DNA of 61,323 nt from Clostridiaceae bacterium (GTDB taxonomy: Bacteria; Bacillota; Clostridia; Peptostreptococcales; Peptostreptococcaceae), in contig CABIVQ010000012.1 in NCBI GenBank assembly GCA_902362365.1, forward strand, positions 972 through 62,294. Reading direction: 5' to 3'. Each line of letters starts with the position of its first letter. The first letter of the stretch is position 1. A program made the position numbers and the translations under genes. Below, piece by piece: positions 50,295 through 59,923 of the stretch. The notes below the pieces were generated by a model that was not told the DNA's origin, made no database searches, and saw nothing but the letters and a program-made list of their open reading frames with translations.

Positions 50295-51005
50295 TTATTT
50301 ATTTTGATCTTCATAGTGAATACACGTTGTTTTTAAATCTCCCTTTTGTCTTGGACATTTTGGATCTTTACACAAATTACATGTATACTCTACTTCAGTA
50401 GTACTTTTTTTCTTAAATTTATCAATTATATCATGCATTAAATTATGACCATCTTTAGACTCATCTTCACTATTATCTATTTGTGATAGTTCCTGATTAT
50501 TTCCTTCTATATTATCAGTTTCTTCTAATTTAGAATCATCTTCTTCTATTTCTAATTCTTCTATGTTGATTTGATGTTCACTTATCTCTTCTGAAACTTC
50601 TACTTCTATTTTTTCTTGAGTATTATCTTTATCTTCCTCAATATTTTCTTTATTTTTATCCTCATCGCTGTCTTCGTATATTTCAACTAACTCTTCTACT
50701 GCTTTTTCACTTTCATATCCAACAGTATCACAGTTTCTCATTAAGAAATCTATACCTTCGCTTGGACGAGGTATTACTTTTGTACTAAAGACCTTACTAA
50801 CCTTATTTGCTGCAACAGTAGCCGCTTCAATAGCCGCTTTTACTGCACCTACATTGCCTTCTATTTTTACAACAGTCATTCCATTTCCTTTTGTAAGTTC
50901 ATAACCAATTAAAGTTACATTTGCAGATTTCAAACAAACATCAGCGGCTTCTATTCCAGCAGCAAGGCCTACTGTCTCTATCATACCTATAGCTAATTGA
51001 GACAT
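50295..51005 (-). CDS. pduK: PduK, BMC protein with cysteine-rich C-terminal extension
   Basis: Protein of 236 residues. Residues 1-90 are a BMC shell domain; residues about 95-205 form an acidic, low-complexity linker ([20 protein letters not shown]); the C-terminus holds Cys209, Cys212, Cys217 and Cys228 ([14 protein letters not shown]), likely to bind a metal or 4Fe-4S cluster. PduK is a minor shell protein linked to compartment positioning. The linker is unusually long compared with the Salmonella protein of about 160 residues. Confidence 0.88.
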   Translation of the reverse strand: MSQLAIGMIETVGLAAGIEAADVCLKSANVTLIGYELTKGNGMTVVKIEGNVGAVKAAIEAATVAANKVSKVFSTKVIPRPSEGIDFLMRNCDTVGYESEKAVEELVEIYEDSDEDKNKENIEEDKDNTQEKIEVEVSEEISEHQINIEELEIEEDDSKLEETDNIEGNNQELSQIDNSEDESKDGHNLMHDIIDKFKKKSTTEVEYTCNLCKDPKCPRQKGDLKTTCIHYEDQNK

Positions 51006-51037
51006 TTAAATACCTCCTTTGATAATAACTAAAAGCT

Positions 51038-51397
51038 TTATATTTCTTTAAATGGCATTTTCACAACTAATCTTGCTGCATTTGCACCTAAAGATCTAAT
51101 TTTAGTAGAATCACTATTTCTTTTTATAATGAAAAGAGGTGAATCTTTTTTTAATTTATTATAGTGAAGGACTATAGTTTTTTCATCGATTCCTATTCCT
51201 ACTCCAAGAGAGGATTCTACACTTGCTTTGTAGCCACTATCAACTGCATTTTCAATGTTTACGGGAAATAGTTCATAAGGTATGCCTTCTTCTTCTATCC
51301 CCCATAATACTTCTTGTATATCAGTTTCTTTTAATTTATCTTGATCAAAAAATACTTTTATAACAGGCTTGCTATTTATCATAGAATCCATTCTCAT
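51038..51397 (-). CDS. pduH: PduH, diol dehydratase reactivase small subunit
   Basis: Protein of 119 residues. With PduG it swaps damaged cobalamin out of diol dehydratase. Key features are DIQEVLWGIEEEGIPYELFP and SSLGVGIGIDEKTIVLHYNK, typical of DdrB-type small subunits, and LGANAARLVKMPF-like C-terminus. AGAGGTG lies seven bases before ATG 51397. It sits directly after pduG. Confidence 0.9.
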   Translation of the reverse strand: MRMDSMINSKPVIKVFFDQDKLKETDIQEVLWGIEEEGIPYELFPVNIENAVDSGYKASVESSLGVGIGIDEKTIVLHYNKLKKDSPLFIIKRNSDSTKIRSLGANAARLVVKMPFKEI

Positions 51398-51398
51398 A

Positions 51399-53216
51399 CT
51401 AGTTCACCTCTTCTATTGAAGATAGTATAAGACCTGTTGCAACTGCATTTCTTGGACCTTCGACACCTCTTATATTTGCTCTACCTGCAACTACATTATA
51501 TTGAGATAATGCATCTGTTACTAATTGTGGAACTTCAAAATCTAATGCTGATCCACCTACTAAAACAACAAATTCTATATCTCTAATATTGTTTGTTGGA
51601 CTAACTTCTGATAAAGCTCTTATTGCATTTGTTACAAATACTTTTTCTTTTGCTTGTTTTCTAACTAATTTAATCTTCTCTATAGATTTATTTCCATCTA
51701 TAGGTATCATCATGTCTTCTTTTAATATAACTACTTTTGCAAAGAATTTAGGATCTAGAGGTTCATTAAAAAACTTAACAGTTCCATCTTCATGTCTTAA
51801 GTTAAATAAACTTTCAACCTTAGCTAATGGATACTTTTTAATATCTTCTGCTAAATCAAAATCATCTAATCCAAGTTCAGATTGAATAAGCAATGTTACC
51901 ATATTCCCTGCACCTGCTAGATGTATAGATTTTATTTCTCCATTTCTAGTAATTATAGATGCATCTGTAGATCCTGCACCCATATCAAGTATTGCAAGTG
52001 GTTTATTAGTACCAGGAGTTGTTAATGCTCCTCTTATAGCCATATCAGCTTCCACTCCACCTACTTCAACAGGTACTTTTAATTTATCTGATAATTCATC
52101 TGCTATCATTTGCATTTGAAGTTTATCAGCTTTTACCATAGCAGCAATTCCTACCGCATTTTCTAAAGAAAACTCTTTTGCAAGTCCTCCTTTAACACTT
52201 TGTGGTACAAAAGTATCTACGGCTAATAAATCTTGGATTTTTATAACATTAGGATGTTGATTAGTAAGTTGACTCATTACATGTCTTACCTTTTCTAACA
52301 TACCTCCTGCATTAGTTCCCGGTTCACCCTTTACATCACATATCTCATTAACAGAGTTCACAGCTTGCATTATTTTTTCTGCACCTTCATCTACATTTAC
52401 ACAAACTCTTTTATTTTTACCGATTACTTCTACTATCCCTGCTGGAATACGTCTTTCCTTAACATCTCCCTTAGGAGTTTTTATAACTACTGCAGATCTA
52501 TTTCCAATTAATGCTCTAGCTATTGGAACAATATGTTTTGTTTCCTCTGAAGTTAAATCAAAAAGAGTTGCTATTCCATATGGATTAGAAAGTACTTCGA
52601 TTACTCTACCTACTGGAGCAACTTCTATAGCAGCTCTCATCCCAATAGGTACTTTATCAACTAAACTTACTTCATCTACTATAGGAATTTTATTTTCTAC
52701 TCTATTGTTAATTAAAACTCCATCATCTTTTTTAACTATTGCTCCTTTTATATTAAGTCTATCATTATGTTTATTTATTAGCCTTGCTGCATGTTCAAAA
52801 TCCACTTCAGCTGGTATTACTACTATTATATTTTCATTATCCTTCATTTTTGAAAGATCAGTTATAAGTGTAGTTATACCAACTCCTACTCCCTCACCAC
52901 CAGGAGTATTTGGATTATGACCTATCATGGTAGACTCAGTTATAATAGTTTCTGTTATAGTCTCCATAGCTACATCTCCAATTACGGGAGCTGCCTCATT
53001 AACGCGGATTCTATCTAAATCATCTACGCTAAGTCCTACTTTGTCTAAGGACTGTTTCAATGATTGAAACAGTCCATTAATATTTTTTTTAGTTCCCTTA
53101 ATTCCTGTAGTTGGTACTATACCACTAGATAAAAACTCAATCTCTTTACCTTCTATTTTAGCTAGAGCCACTTCCGTAGTAGCATTACCTATATCTACAC
53201 CAGCTACTATTTCCAT
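51399..53216 (-). CDS. pduG: PduG, diol dehydratase reactivase large subunit
   Basis: Protein of 605 residues, ATP-dependent reactivating factor. The N-terminal ATPase motif VAGVDIGNATTEVALAKIEG and central LAILDMGAGSTDASIITRNG are actin/Hsp70-type phosphate loops. It has the length of the DdrA/PduG family. It binds PduH and releases inactive cobalamin from PduCDE. Terminal segments EFVVLVGGSALDFEVPQLV are conserved. Confidence 0.92.
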   Translation of the reverse strand: MEIVAGVDIGNATTEVALAKIEGKEIEFLSSGIVPTTGIKGTKKNINGLFQSLKQSLDKVGLSVDDLDRIRVNEAAPVIGDVAMETITETIITESTMIGHNPNTPGGEGVGVGITTLITDLSKMKDNENIIVVIPAEVDFEHAARLINKHNDRLNIKGAIVKKDDGVLINNRVENKIPIVDEVSLVDKVPIGMRAAIEVAPVGRVIEVLSNPYGIATLFDLTSEETKHIVPIARALIGNRSAVVIKTPKGDVKERRIPAGIVEVIGKNKRVCVNVDEGAEKIMQAVNSVNEICDVKGEPGTNAGGMLEKVRHVMSQLTNQHPNVIKIQDLLAVDTFVPQSVKGGLAKEFSLENAVGIAAMVKADKLQMQMIADELSDKLKVPVEVGGVEADMAIRGALTTPGTNKPLAILDMGAGSTDASIITRNGEIKSIHLAGAGNMVTLLIQSELGLDDFDLAEDIKKYPLAKVESLFNLRHEDGTVKFFNEPLDPKFFAKVVILKEDMMIPIDGNKSIEKIKLVRKQAKEKVFVTNAIRALSEVSPTNNIRDIEFVVLVGGSALDFEVPQLVTDALSQYNVVAGRANIRGVEGPRNAVATGLILSSIEEVN

Positions 53217-53238
53217 AGCATACCTCCCTAGTTAAGTA

Positions 53239-53742
53239 TTAAGCTTTAAGTCTTCCTCTTTTTTCATAAACATCAGCTGCTTCTCTAACGAAATCTGCAT
53301 TTACTTTACAACCATATTTTGTTTCTAATTCATCTGCTATAGCAAGTAATTCTGCTTTTGTAGATCTGTATGGTCTTAAAGCATTGTAGATTTCAAGTAT
53401 CCTTTTATCTGGAACAGCTATAAGTTCTGCTGCTCTTCTTAAGTTAGAAGCGAAAGCTCCTCTATTTACTGACTCAGCTACTTGAGCTTGCATTTCTAAA
53501 GTTTTTGGAGATATTCTCATATCTTCAGATTTTATTTGACCAGCTATGACTTTTTCTAAAGTTATATCTGCAAGATTCATTCCAGACTGAGATTTTATTT
53601 GATCAGGTATTTTTTCACCTAAAGGATAATTTTCTTTAGATACACTACCTTGACAGCATTCTTTTTTAGCTACAGGAGCTTCTCCTCCCATAGTTTTTAA
53701 AACTTCTTCAACTATTTGTTTTATTAATACATCTTGGTTCAT
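53239..53742 (-). CDS. pduE: PduE, diol dehydratase small subunit
   Basis: Protein of 167 residues, gamma subunit of adenosylcobalamin-dependent diol dehydratase. The N-terminus (MNQDVLIKQIVEEVLKTMGG) looks like an encapsulation peptide. The core EKVIAGQIKSEDMRISPKTL, AESVNRGAFASNLRRAAELI and PYRSTKAELLAIADELE is typical. It lies between pduD and pduG. Confidence 0.92.
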   Translation of the reverse strand: MNQDVLIKQIVEEVLKTMGGEAPVAKKECCQGSVSKENYPLGEKIPDQIKSQSGMNLADITLEKVIAGQIKSEDMRISPKTLEMQAQVAESVNRGAFASNLRRAAELIAVPDKRILEIYNALRPYRSTKAELLAIADELETKYGCKVNADFVREAADVYEKRGRLKA

Positions 53743-53757
53743 CTTGTCACCCCCGTT

Positions 53758-54423
53758 TTATTTAAACTCAATTTTTAATTCTTGAGGTTTCTTATTTCTA
53801 TCTGCATACTCAGTTTCCTTTATATGAAGTAATGCAGCTATTGCCTGATATTTTGGTCTTGCCATTTGATCATTTTTTACTGGAACTGGTGCTGGAGATT
53901 CATTTTTAGCATATTTAGCAGCGTTTTTACCTATGGCTCTAAATGTTTCTAAATCTATAAGTGGAGCTTGAGAGAATAGCTCTAAGTTACTTAATGGGAA
54001 TAAATCCTTTTGATGTATAACACTTGTTCCTTTAGATTGTATTCCTATACCGATTCCTGAACCACTAAGTTCAGCAGCATCATGAGCTATAAAACAAACA
54101 TCTGATGTTCTGTATATTTTTACAAATCTATAACTTAAACCTTCTTCTTCTATACCTGCTATAACTTCTTTTAAAACTTTAGCATGATCTATCCCTATTA
54201 TTGTTTTAGTTTGATGAACACCAAATGCTGGTGCTAAACCTATAACAACTTCATCCGCTCTGTTACTTGGTACGAAATCACCTATTTCAGTTACAACAAG
54301 AGAGCTTACTTCTTTAGGTATTTCTTCTTTTTTAGGCTCTACTGGCGCTTCGCTAGCTCCACCAGCCATTTCTTTTAATACTTCTTCTATAACACTTTTT
54401 AACATTCTTTCATCTATTGCCAT
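53758..54423 (-). CDS. pduD: PduD, diol dehydratase medium subunit
   Basis: Protein of 221 residues, beta subunit. The N-terminus ([19 protein letters not shown]) is the encapsulation peptide shown in other systems to target the enzyme to the shell. [20 protein letters not shown] and [20 protein letters not shown] form the core that binds cobalamin's lower side. It follows pduC directly. Confidence 0.93.
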   Translation of the reverse strand: MAIDERMLKSVIEEVLKEMAGGASEAPVEPKKEEIPKEVSSLVVTEIGDFVPSNRADEVVIGLAPAFGVHQTKTIIGIDHAKVLKEVIAGIEEEGLSYRFVKIYRTSDVCFIAHDAAELSGSGIGIGIQSKGTSVIHQKDLFPLSNLELFSQAPLIDLETFRAIGKNAAKYAKNESPAPVPVKNDQMARPKYQAIAALLHIKETEYADRNKKPQELKIEFK

Positions 54424-54440
54424 CTTTTATCACCTCTCTC

Positions 54441-56111
54441 TTAATAATCTTCTGGGCTTTTAGCATTAGCTATATTTTTAATTTCTTCCCATCTTTCACC
54501 TTCAACTTGGTATCCTGTTTTTGGACCATTGTAAGTGTTAGGGCAATTTACTGCACTGTGAACTTTAAAATCCTTATCAAGTATTGCAGCTGTATGTAGA
54601 TAATCTCCTGCTACTTTTTGTTTAGATAATCTAAATACGCTATCAGCTACATCTTCAAATCCAGCTCTGTAAAGAGCTTTTATTATATCTATACCAGTAA
54701 CTCCTCTTGCCATCATTTCTTCTGCAGCTTTTAAATCTTCAACTACATTTCTGTCTGGCATATCCTTACTACCATGAGCGTAAGTAGCCGCTTCAACTTC
54801 TGCATCAGTTATTTCAGTAAGTCCAAGTTCTTTAAATAATCCTTGAATAGCTCTTGCAGCTTTATTTCTTACTCTTATTACATCTTCTTCAGTTACAGGT
54901 CTTAAACCACCATCTATTTTTAAATCTCTTTGGATTACATTCCAGTCATCATAATCGTCTGCATCCCAGTTAGAACCTGCGAACATATTATCATAGTTAG
55001 GAGTTGCACTATATCCAGAACATATAAAGTCAGTTCCTGGGACCATTTGCATTAATGAACGAGCAACTCTTCTTAAGTCAGAGTGAGTAAATGTTTGGTC
55101 ATTACTTGAAGCACACTCTAGGTCAAGCATTGCAGCAATTAAGTTTTCTGCAAGTATAGCTCTTATACCACTTGGAACACCTGCTGGTACACCAACACAA
55201 CTTACTGAACCATTTTGTATCCCTTGAACTCCACAACCTTTAGTTACATATAAGCATCTAGCTTCTAAGTAAAGCATAGACTTACCTTCAGCATATCCCA
55301 TTTGAACTTCAGAACCAGTTCCTGAAGTAAATCTCATTTTTAATCCTCTTGAAGCATATGAAGATGCTAAGAATCCTTTAGACCAAGGAGTATCATCACC
55401 GTCCATAAATACTGGCTCAGTTCCGTATACAGAAACTGTTTCTGCATAAGCAGTGAAACCTTTCATACCTAATTCAAGTTCTGTTGCTTCTTCAACAGCA
55501 CACTGAGTAAGTATTCCCGGTCTACCAACTTGAGCACCAACCATTATAGCAAGTGCATTAAATGGAGCATATCTAACTATACCAACTGTAGTTTCTTGCT
55601 CATCAAATCCTCTAAGTGCAGCTTCTGCTGCGTCTGCTGCTATTTGTATTGGATTATCTTTTACATTTGTAACGTGGCATTGATTTGATGGTGTTTGTCT
55701 TGCTCTCATCTTAGTCATAGACATCATCATTTCTAGTACGTTCATTTGAGAAACAACTTCAGTTATTTTAGCAGGAGTCATAGCAGTTGTTAAATCAACT
55801 ATATCACTTCTTTTTACATTTATATCAACTAGCATTCTTGCTAATTCTAAAGAATCCATTTTCATAACTTCTTCAGTTTTATCTAAATTGATAGCATGAT
55901 CAGCTATAAAGTAATCAAGCATATCAAAGTCTTTTCTTGCTTTTCCATCTAATTCTACAACAACTCCATTTTCTAATTTTATACTTGGAGTTGGATCATT
56001 TGGTCCTTCCATTGCTATTAAACCAACTTCTGGCCACTCTTTTACGAAACCATCTTGGTTTACCGGTCTATTTGCTAATACTTCAAAACGTTTAGATTTC
56101 AAAACGCTCAC
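54441..56111 (-). CDS. pduC: PduC, diol dehydratase large subunit
   Basis: Protein of 556 residues, catalytic alpha subunit. It converts 1,2-propanediol to propionaldehyde using adenosylcobalamin. The sequence MSVLKSKRFEVLANRPVNQD and GFVKEWPEVGLIAMEGPNDP is the family opening. The TIM barrel includes SNQCHVTNVKDNPIQIAADA, FTSGTGSEVQMGYAEGKSML and ATNYDNMFAGSN-like loops. Context (PduG/H, O, P, L) favours propanediol over glycerol, although glycerol dehydratases are related. It is the operon's third gene. Confidence 0.95.
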   Translation of the reverse strand: MSVLKSKRFEVLANRPVNQDGFVKEWPEVGLIAMEGPNDPTPSIKLENGVVVELDGKARKDFDMLDYFIADHAINLDKTEEVMKMDSLELARMLVDINVKRSDIVDLTTAMTPAKITEVVSQMNVLEMMMSMTKMRARQTPSNQCHVTNVKDNPIQIAADAAEAALRGFDEQETTVGIVRYAPFNALAIMVGAQVGRPGILTQCAVEEATELELGMKGFTAYAETVSVYGTEPVFMDGDDTPWSKGFLASSYASRGLKMRFTSGTGSEVQMGYAEGKSMLYLEARCLYVTKGCGVQGIQNGSVSCVGVPAGVPSGIRAILAENLIAAMLDLECASSNDQTFTHSDLRRVARSLMQMVPGTDFICSGYSATPNYDNMFAGSNWDADDYDDWNVIQRDLKIDGGLRPVTEEDVIRVRNKAARAIQGLFKELGLTEITDAEVEAATYAHGSKDMPDRNVVEDLKAAEEMMARGVTGIDIIKALYRAGFEDVADSVFRLSKQKVAGDYLHTAAILDKDFKVHSAVNCPNTYNGPKTGYQVEGERWEEIKNIANAKSPEDY

Positions 56112-56131
56112 TCCCCTCTAACCTATTATTT

Positions 56132-56950
56132 TTATATATATGGTATTGTACTTGATTTTATTTCATCTGCTCCTAAAGTTCCTAGTACTTGCTTACCAAC
56201 ATCTCTTGCAGCAATTATCGCTTGTCTAACAGCTCCAGAATCTCCAGAGAATGTTAATATAACCTCATTTGAATAACTAGTTCCACCGTTACCTGGTGTA
56301 GAATATCCTACTATATCAACATTAGCCGCCTTAACAGCTGTATCTGCTAATAAAACACCTATTGCAGCTGGAGCTCCAACAGTTATACCAAAAGACTTTC
56401 CTATTGGTGCACCAAAAGCTTTGTTTAATGCATAACTCGCTCTTGCAGTGTATTGGAATTCTAAGTGACCTGCATCAGTTCCATAAACATCTCCAAAAGT
56501 TCTATTTAATTCTTTTAATGTAACTTCAACAGCTCTTCTCGCATCAGATACATCTTCAGCTCCAAATATAACTAAAGAACCGTGTCCAGCTCCACCTTTT
56601 GTATCTCTTGGTAGTTCAATTAATACTATTTCACTATTTGTAGCTTTAACAGCTTCATCAGCAGCAAATATGTGTGGTCCAGCACCTGTTCTACCACCAA
56701 CTATACCAATTGATCTAAATTTTTTATCTATATTCATTAATTCGTGTAAATTATAATCTACATTAGCTATTACTAAACCTATAGTATCTCCTATAGCAGT
56801 ACCTACAAATTCAGTAAGTCCACAACCAGTTACATTAAATCCTGGTCCCTCTTCAACTTGAGCTTCTACAGTAGCTGGGTCTTCAACCGGCGTATCTCCC
56901 ATTTTCTTCATTACTTGGTCCATTATTTTTGCCATTAAATCTTCATTCAT
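56132..56950 (-). CDS. pduB: PduB, trimeric tandem-BMC shell protein
   Basis: Protein of 272 residues with two BMC domains (about 45-150 and 160-265). It forms trimers that tile the shell. The N-terminal extension MNEDLMAKIMDQVMKKMGDT resembles the encapsulation helices of the cargo enzymes and is known to link shell and core. PGNGGTSYSNEVILTFSGDS is the second-domain signature. An internal start giving PduB' may exist near residue 40 but is not proven. Confidence 0.93.
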   Translation of the reverse strand: MNEDLMAKIMDQVMKKMGDTPVEDPATVEAQVEEGPGFNVTGCGLTEFVGTAIGDTIGLVIANVDYNLHELMNIDKKFRSIGIVGGRTGAGPHIFAADEAVKATNSEIVLIELPRDTKGGAGHGSLVIFGAEDVSDARRAVEVTLKELNRTFGDVYGTDAGHLEFQYTARASYALNKAFGAPIGKSFGITVGAPAAIGVLLADTAVKAANVDIVGYSTPGNGGTSYSNEVILTFSGDSGAVRQAIIAARDVGKQVLGTLGADEIKSSTIPYI

Positions 56951-56977
56951 ATCAATATCCTCCTATAACCCAATAAA

Positions 56978-57256
56978 TTAAAATTCTTTTGGTAATATTT
57001 TTTCAACATCAGTGTGTGGTCTTGGTATTACATGTATAGATACAACTTCTCCAACCTTCTCAGCAGCAACTGCTCCTGCATCAACTGAAGCTTTAACTGC
57101 CCCTACATCTCCTCTTACCATAACTGTAACAAGACCAGAACCTATTTTTTCATATCCTACTAATGTAACATTAGCAGATTTAACCATTGCATCTGCAGCT
57201 TCAACAGCTCCAACTAACCCTTTAGTTTCTATCATACCTAAAGCTTCCTTTTGCAT
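56978..57256 (-). CDS. pduA: PduA, hexameric shell protein
   Basis: Protein of 92 residues, one BMC domain, starting [20 protein letters not shown]. The pore loop KIGSG and the C-terminus [17 protein letters not shown] match PduA, whose central pore admits propanediol. First gene of the operon. RBS AGGGGG lies before the ATG. It differs from PduJ mainly at the N-terminus. Confidence 0.92.
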   Translation of the reverse strand: MQKEALGMIETKGLVGAVEAADAMVKSANVTLVGYEKIGSGLVTVMVRGDVGAVKASVDAGAVAAEKVGEVVSIHVIPRPHTDVEKILPKEF

Positions 57257-57659
57257 GGTTCCCCCTTCCTAGGACTATCAAAGTTTAATATCCTAACCAA
57301 ATAAAATTTAATCTTATGTACATGCACATATATGTATCACATACATCTTTAATTAAATTTTATACTAGTCTTATGGCAAATTTATTAACTTATTAGTATA
57401 CTTTTTAATCCTATTTTGAATATATAATAGCTAAAATTTACCCTTGAAATCATTTTCCTCAAGTGTTTTGGTTGATTTTTTTAATATTAGGAGAAATTTT
57501 TATACTAGTTTTGATATGCTATCTTCAAATATTCACTTTAAATATACATTTTTAACCTTTACATGCAAATTTTTGTTATATGAAGTTTTCTTATTAAGAT
57601 TAAACTATAATATACCTATAAAATTTAATCTAATATATTAGACCGATGGAGGTGTCATA
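57257..57659. promoter_or_regulatory. pduA-pduQ divergent control region
   Basis: About 400 AT-rich bases with no gene. TATACTAGT occurs at 57361 and again at 57501; a third copy (ATTAGTATA, one mismatch) lies inverted at 57392, forming a dyad with the first. TATACT inside the boxes could serve as -10 elements. TATAAT at 57606 may serve pduQ. The boxes are candidate sites for the AraC-type regulator encoded nearby. No cobalamin riboswitch is apparent. Confidence 0.55.
57361..57400. repeat. Inverted TATACTAGT boxes upstream of pduA
   Basis: TATACTAGT (57361-57369) and its near-complement ATTAGTATA (57392-57400) flank 22 bases. The spacing of about three helical turns would suit a dimeric AraC-type activator. 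The same box recurs at 57501-57509. Confidence 0.55.
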
Positions 57660-58802
57660 ATGAATAAAATAAGTAATTTTTATATAAATCCTAAAATTTC
57701 ATATGGTGAAAATTCACTTTTAAGTTTAAAAGACTTTGGATTTACAAGAGTTTGTATAGCCACAGATAGGTTTATGGTAGAAAGTAAACTAATATGTAAA
57801 ATAACAGATATACTAGATAAAAATAATATTGATTATCATATTTTTGATGAAATAACACCTGATCCGTCTACAGAAATTATTGAGAAAGGTCTTTCTCATA
57901 TTGTTAATTTAAAACCTCACGCTTTAATTGCAGTTGGAGGTGGCTCTGTTATTGATGCGGCAAAAGCTATAATGTACTTTTGTATTCAACTAAAAAAAAA
58001 TTTTATCGAAGAAAATAAAATAGATAAACCTTACTTTATAGCTATCCCTACAACAGCTGGAACAGGTTCTGAAGTTACAAACTTTTCAGTTATAACTGAT
58101 ACTAATACAAAAAGTAAAATTCCTTTAACTAATGATATTATGTTACCTGATGAAGCAATTTTAGATCCTATTTTAACAGTTTCAGTTCCCAAAAGTGTAA
58201 CTGCTGCAACTGCTATGGATGTTCTTACACACGGAATCGAAAGCTATATTTCGATTAATAGTAATATATTTTCACAAATGTATGCTTTAAAATCTATAGA
58301 ATTAATTGGATCAAATCTTTTAAAATGCTTTAATGACTTGCATAATACAAAATATAGAAATAGCCTTCAGATTGCCTCTTGTATGGCAGGTATTTCTTTT
58401 AATAGCAGTGGTTTAGGTATTACACATAGTATTGCACATGGTTTAGGGTCATCCTTTCATCTACCACATGGACTTTGTAATGCGATTGTACTACCTTATA
58501 TAATAGAATTTAATGGTAGAGATGCAAAAACTCGTGAAAAGTATATTAGAATTTTAGAGGCTATGGGTGCTTCTAATATTAATTCAAATATGTCAACTGT
58601 TATTTTAAAGGAGCTAATTATAGAACTTAATAAAGCTTTAGAAATTCCTCTAGACCTTAGAAGTTTAAATATAGATAAAAAGCAGTTTGATGCTATAGTT
58701 TCAAACTTAGCTCAAACTGCTTATAAAGATATATGTACTTCTACTAATCCAGTATCAGTTAGTATTAATGATTTAGAGGATTTAATAAGAAGCTTATATT
58801 AA
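57660..58802 (+). CDS. pduQ: PduQ, iron-type 1-propanol dehydrogenase
   Basis: Protein of 380 residues of the iron-containing alcohol dehydrogenase family. The Rossmann part (ALIAVGGGSVIDAAKAIMYF), the catalytic IPTTAGTGSEVTNFSVITD and the metal-binding HGLGSSFHLPHGLCNAIVLP are clear. It reduces propionaldehyde to 1-propanol, regenerating NAD+ for PduP. Unlike in Salmonella it is outside the main operon, transcribed the opposite way. RBS GATGGAGG lies before the ATG. Confidence 0.9.
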   Translation: MNKISNFYINPKISYGENSLLSLKDFGFTRVCIATDRFMVESKLICKITDILDKNNIDYHIFDEITPDPSTEIIEKGLSHIVNLKPHALIAVGGGSVIDAAKAIMYFCIQLKKNFIEENKIDKPYFIAIPTTAGTGSEVTNFSVITDTNTKSKIPLTNDIMLPDEAILDPILTVSVPKSVTAATAMDVLTHGIESYISINSNIFSQMYALKSIELIGSNLLKCFNDLHNTKYRNSLQIASCMAGISFNSSGLGITHSIAHGLGSSFHLPHGLCNAIVLPYIIEFNGRDAKTREKYIRILEAMGASNINSNMSTVILKELIIELNKALEIPLDLRSLNIDKKQFDAIVSNLAQTAYKDICTSTNPVSVSINDLEDLIRSLY

Positions 58803-58819
58803 AGATCCAATTATTGTGC

Positions 58820-58863
58820 TAAGCAAGAGGGATGTATAAATCATTTACATCTTTCTTGCTTAC
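58820..58863. terminator. Convergent terminator between pduQ and the response regulator
   Basis: Stem TAAGCAAGA-GGATGTA with TACATC-TTTCTTGCTTA (a small bulge) between two convergent genes; short T-tracts inside the stem suggest it serves both. Confidence 0.65.
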
Positions 58864-58867
58864 ATAC

Positions 58868-59923
58868 TTAAACAAGGCATAACTTCTTATTTAAATATTG
58901 CTCTCTATATTCACTTGGAGTTAAACCAACTTTCTTCTTAAATACTTTACTAAAATAATTAGACTTACTATAACAAAGTTCAATTGCTATGTTTGAAATT
59001 GGAATACTTTCATCTTCTAACATGTATTTAGCAATTTCAATTCTTCTATCAGTTAAATAACTAATAAAGTTAACACCAGTCTCTTTTTTAAAAATTTTAC
59101 TTAGATAATGTGGACTAAGATTAACATAACTTGCTGCATCTTCTAAGGTTATATTTTTATTAATATTTCTCTCAATATAATTTTTTATATCTTTTACATA
59201 ATTGTTTGAAGTATTTTCTTTTATTAATATTGAATCAAATATGTCATTTACAAGTTTTATAAACTCTCTTAATGGTTCATTCTTTTTTAAATAATTATAA
59301 TGTTCTTTTTTAATTTTACTTATTCTATTACTTATATTTGGATCATCATAAATATTTTTATTTTTACAAATTTCTTCTAATCCATTTATAAATTTATAAA
59401 TATCATTAATAATATATTCTTCATCTTTATTCATATAAAGAACATCCAAATATTCTTTTACTATTTCTGTACTTTCTTTATATGAATTATTTGATATGTA
59501 TTTTTTAAGTTTATTTATATATAATTCATTGTATTTAGGATTTGAAATTTTATTATTTTTGTTTAATATTTTTTTTAAGCTATCTACAATTTTTTGTGGC
59601 CTTATAGGCTTTTCTAAATATTTATTAACATTTAGATTCATCAGTTTATTTTTTGTTTCTAAATCATCATACGCTGTAGTTACTATAATATATATATCTG
59701 TATATTTTAATTTTATATATCTACATAAATCAATTCCATTTATACCTGGAATATTTATATCTAATAGTATAACGTCTAAGTTCTGTTCATCAACTATTTT
59801 TCTTGCTTCTATACCATTTGCTGCTTCTAATACCTTAACATCTTCTTCTAGTTCTTCTTGTATAATTGATTTTATACCCTCTCGTGATAAATACTCATCA
59901 TCAACAACTAGAATATTAAACAT
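58868..59923 (-). CDS. Response regulator with AraC-type DNA-binding domain
   Basis: Protein of 351 residues. Receiver domain 1-120 has the acidic pocket (VVDDE) and phosphoacceptor Asp55 (LLDINIPG). Residues about 250-350 are two AraC-type helix-turn-helix motifs (SPHYLSKIFKKETGVNFISY, CYSKSNYFSKVFKKKVGL). The middle is helical. It should activate pdu genes in response to the partner kinase. I start at ATG 59923, six bases after AAGGAGG; the kinase gene's end overlaps this start by eight bases. Confidence 0.9.
   Translation of the reverse strand: MFNILVVDDEYLSREGIKSIIQEELEEDVKVLEAANGIEARKIVDEQNLDVILLDINIPGINGIDLCRYIKLKYTDIYIIVTTAYDDLETKNKLMNLNVNKYLEKPIRPQKIVDSLKKILNKNNKISNPKYNELYINKLKKYISNNSYKESTEIVKEYLDVLYMNKDEEYIINDIYKFINGLEEICKNKNIYDDPNISNRISKIKKEHYNYLKKNEPLREFIKLVNDIFDSILIKENTSNNYVKDIKNYIERNINKNITLEDAASYVNLSPHYLSKIFKKETGVNFISYLTDRRIEIAKYMLEDESIPISNIAIELCYSKSNYFSKVFKKKVGLTPSEYREQYLNKKLCLV

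Noticed and set aside
51589..51885. Plus-strand open frame inside pduG
   Set aside because: Antisense shadow of a well-supported coding gene without an RBS.
54441..56111. Glycerol dehydratase instead of diol dehydratase
   Set aside because: Neighbouring pduT, pduS, pduO, pduP and pduQ favour propanediol, though glycerol as a side substrate cannot be excluded.
57257..57659. Cobalamin riboswitch upstream of pduA
   Set aside because: No B12-box or conserved aptamer segments are seen in this AT-rich region.
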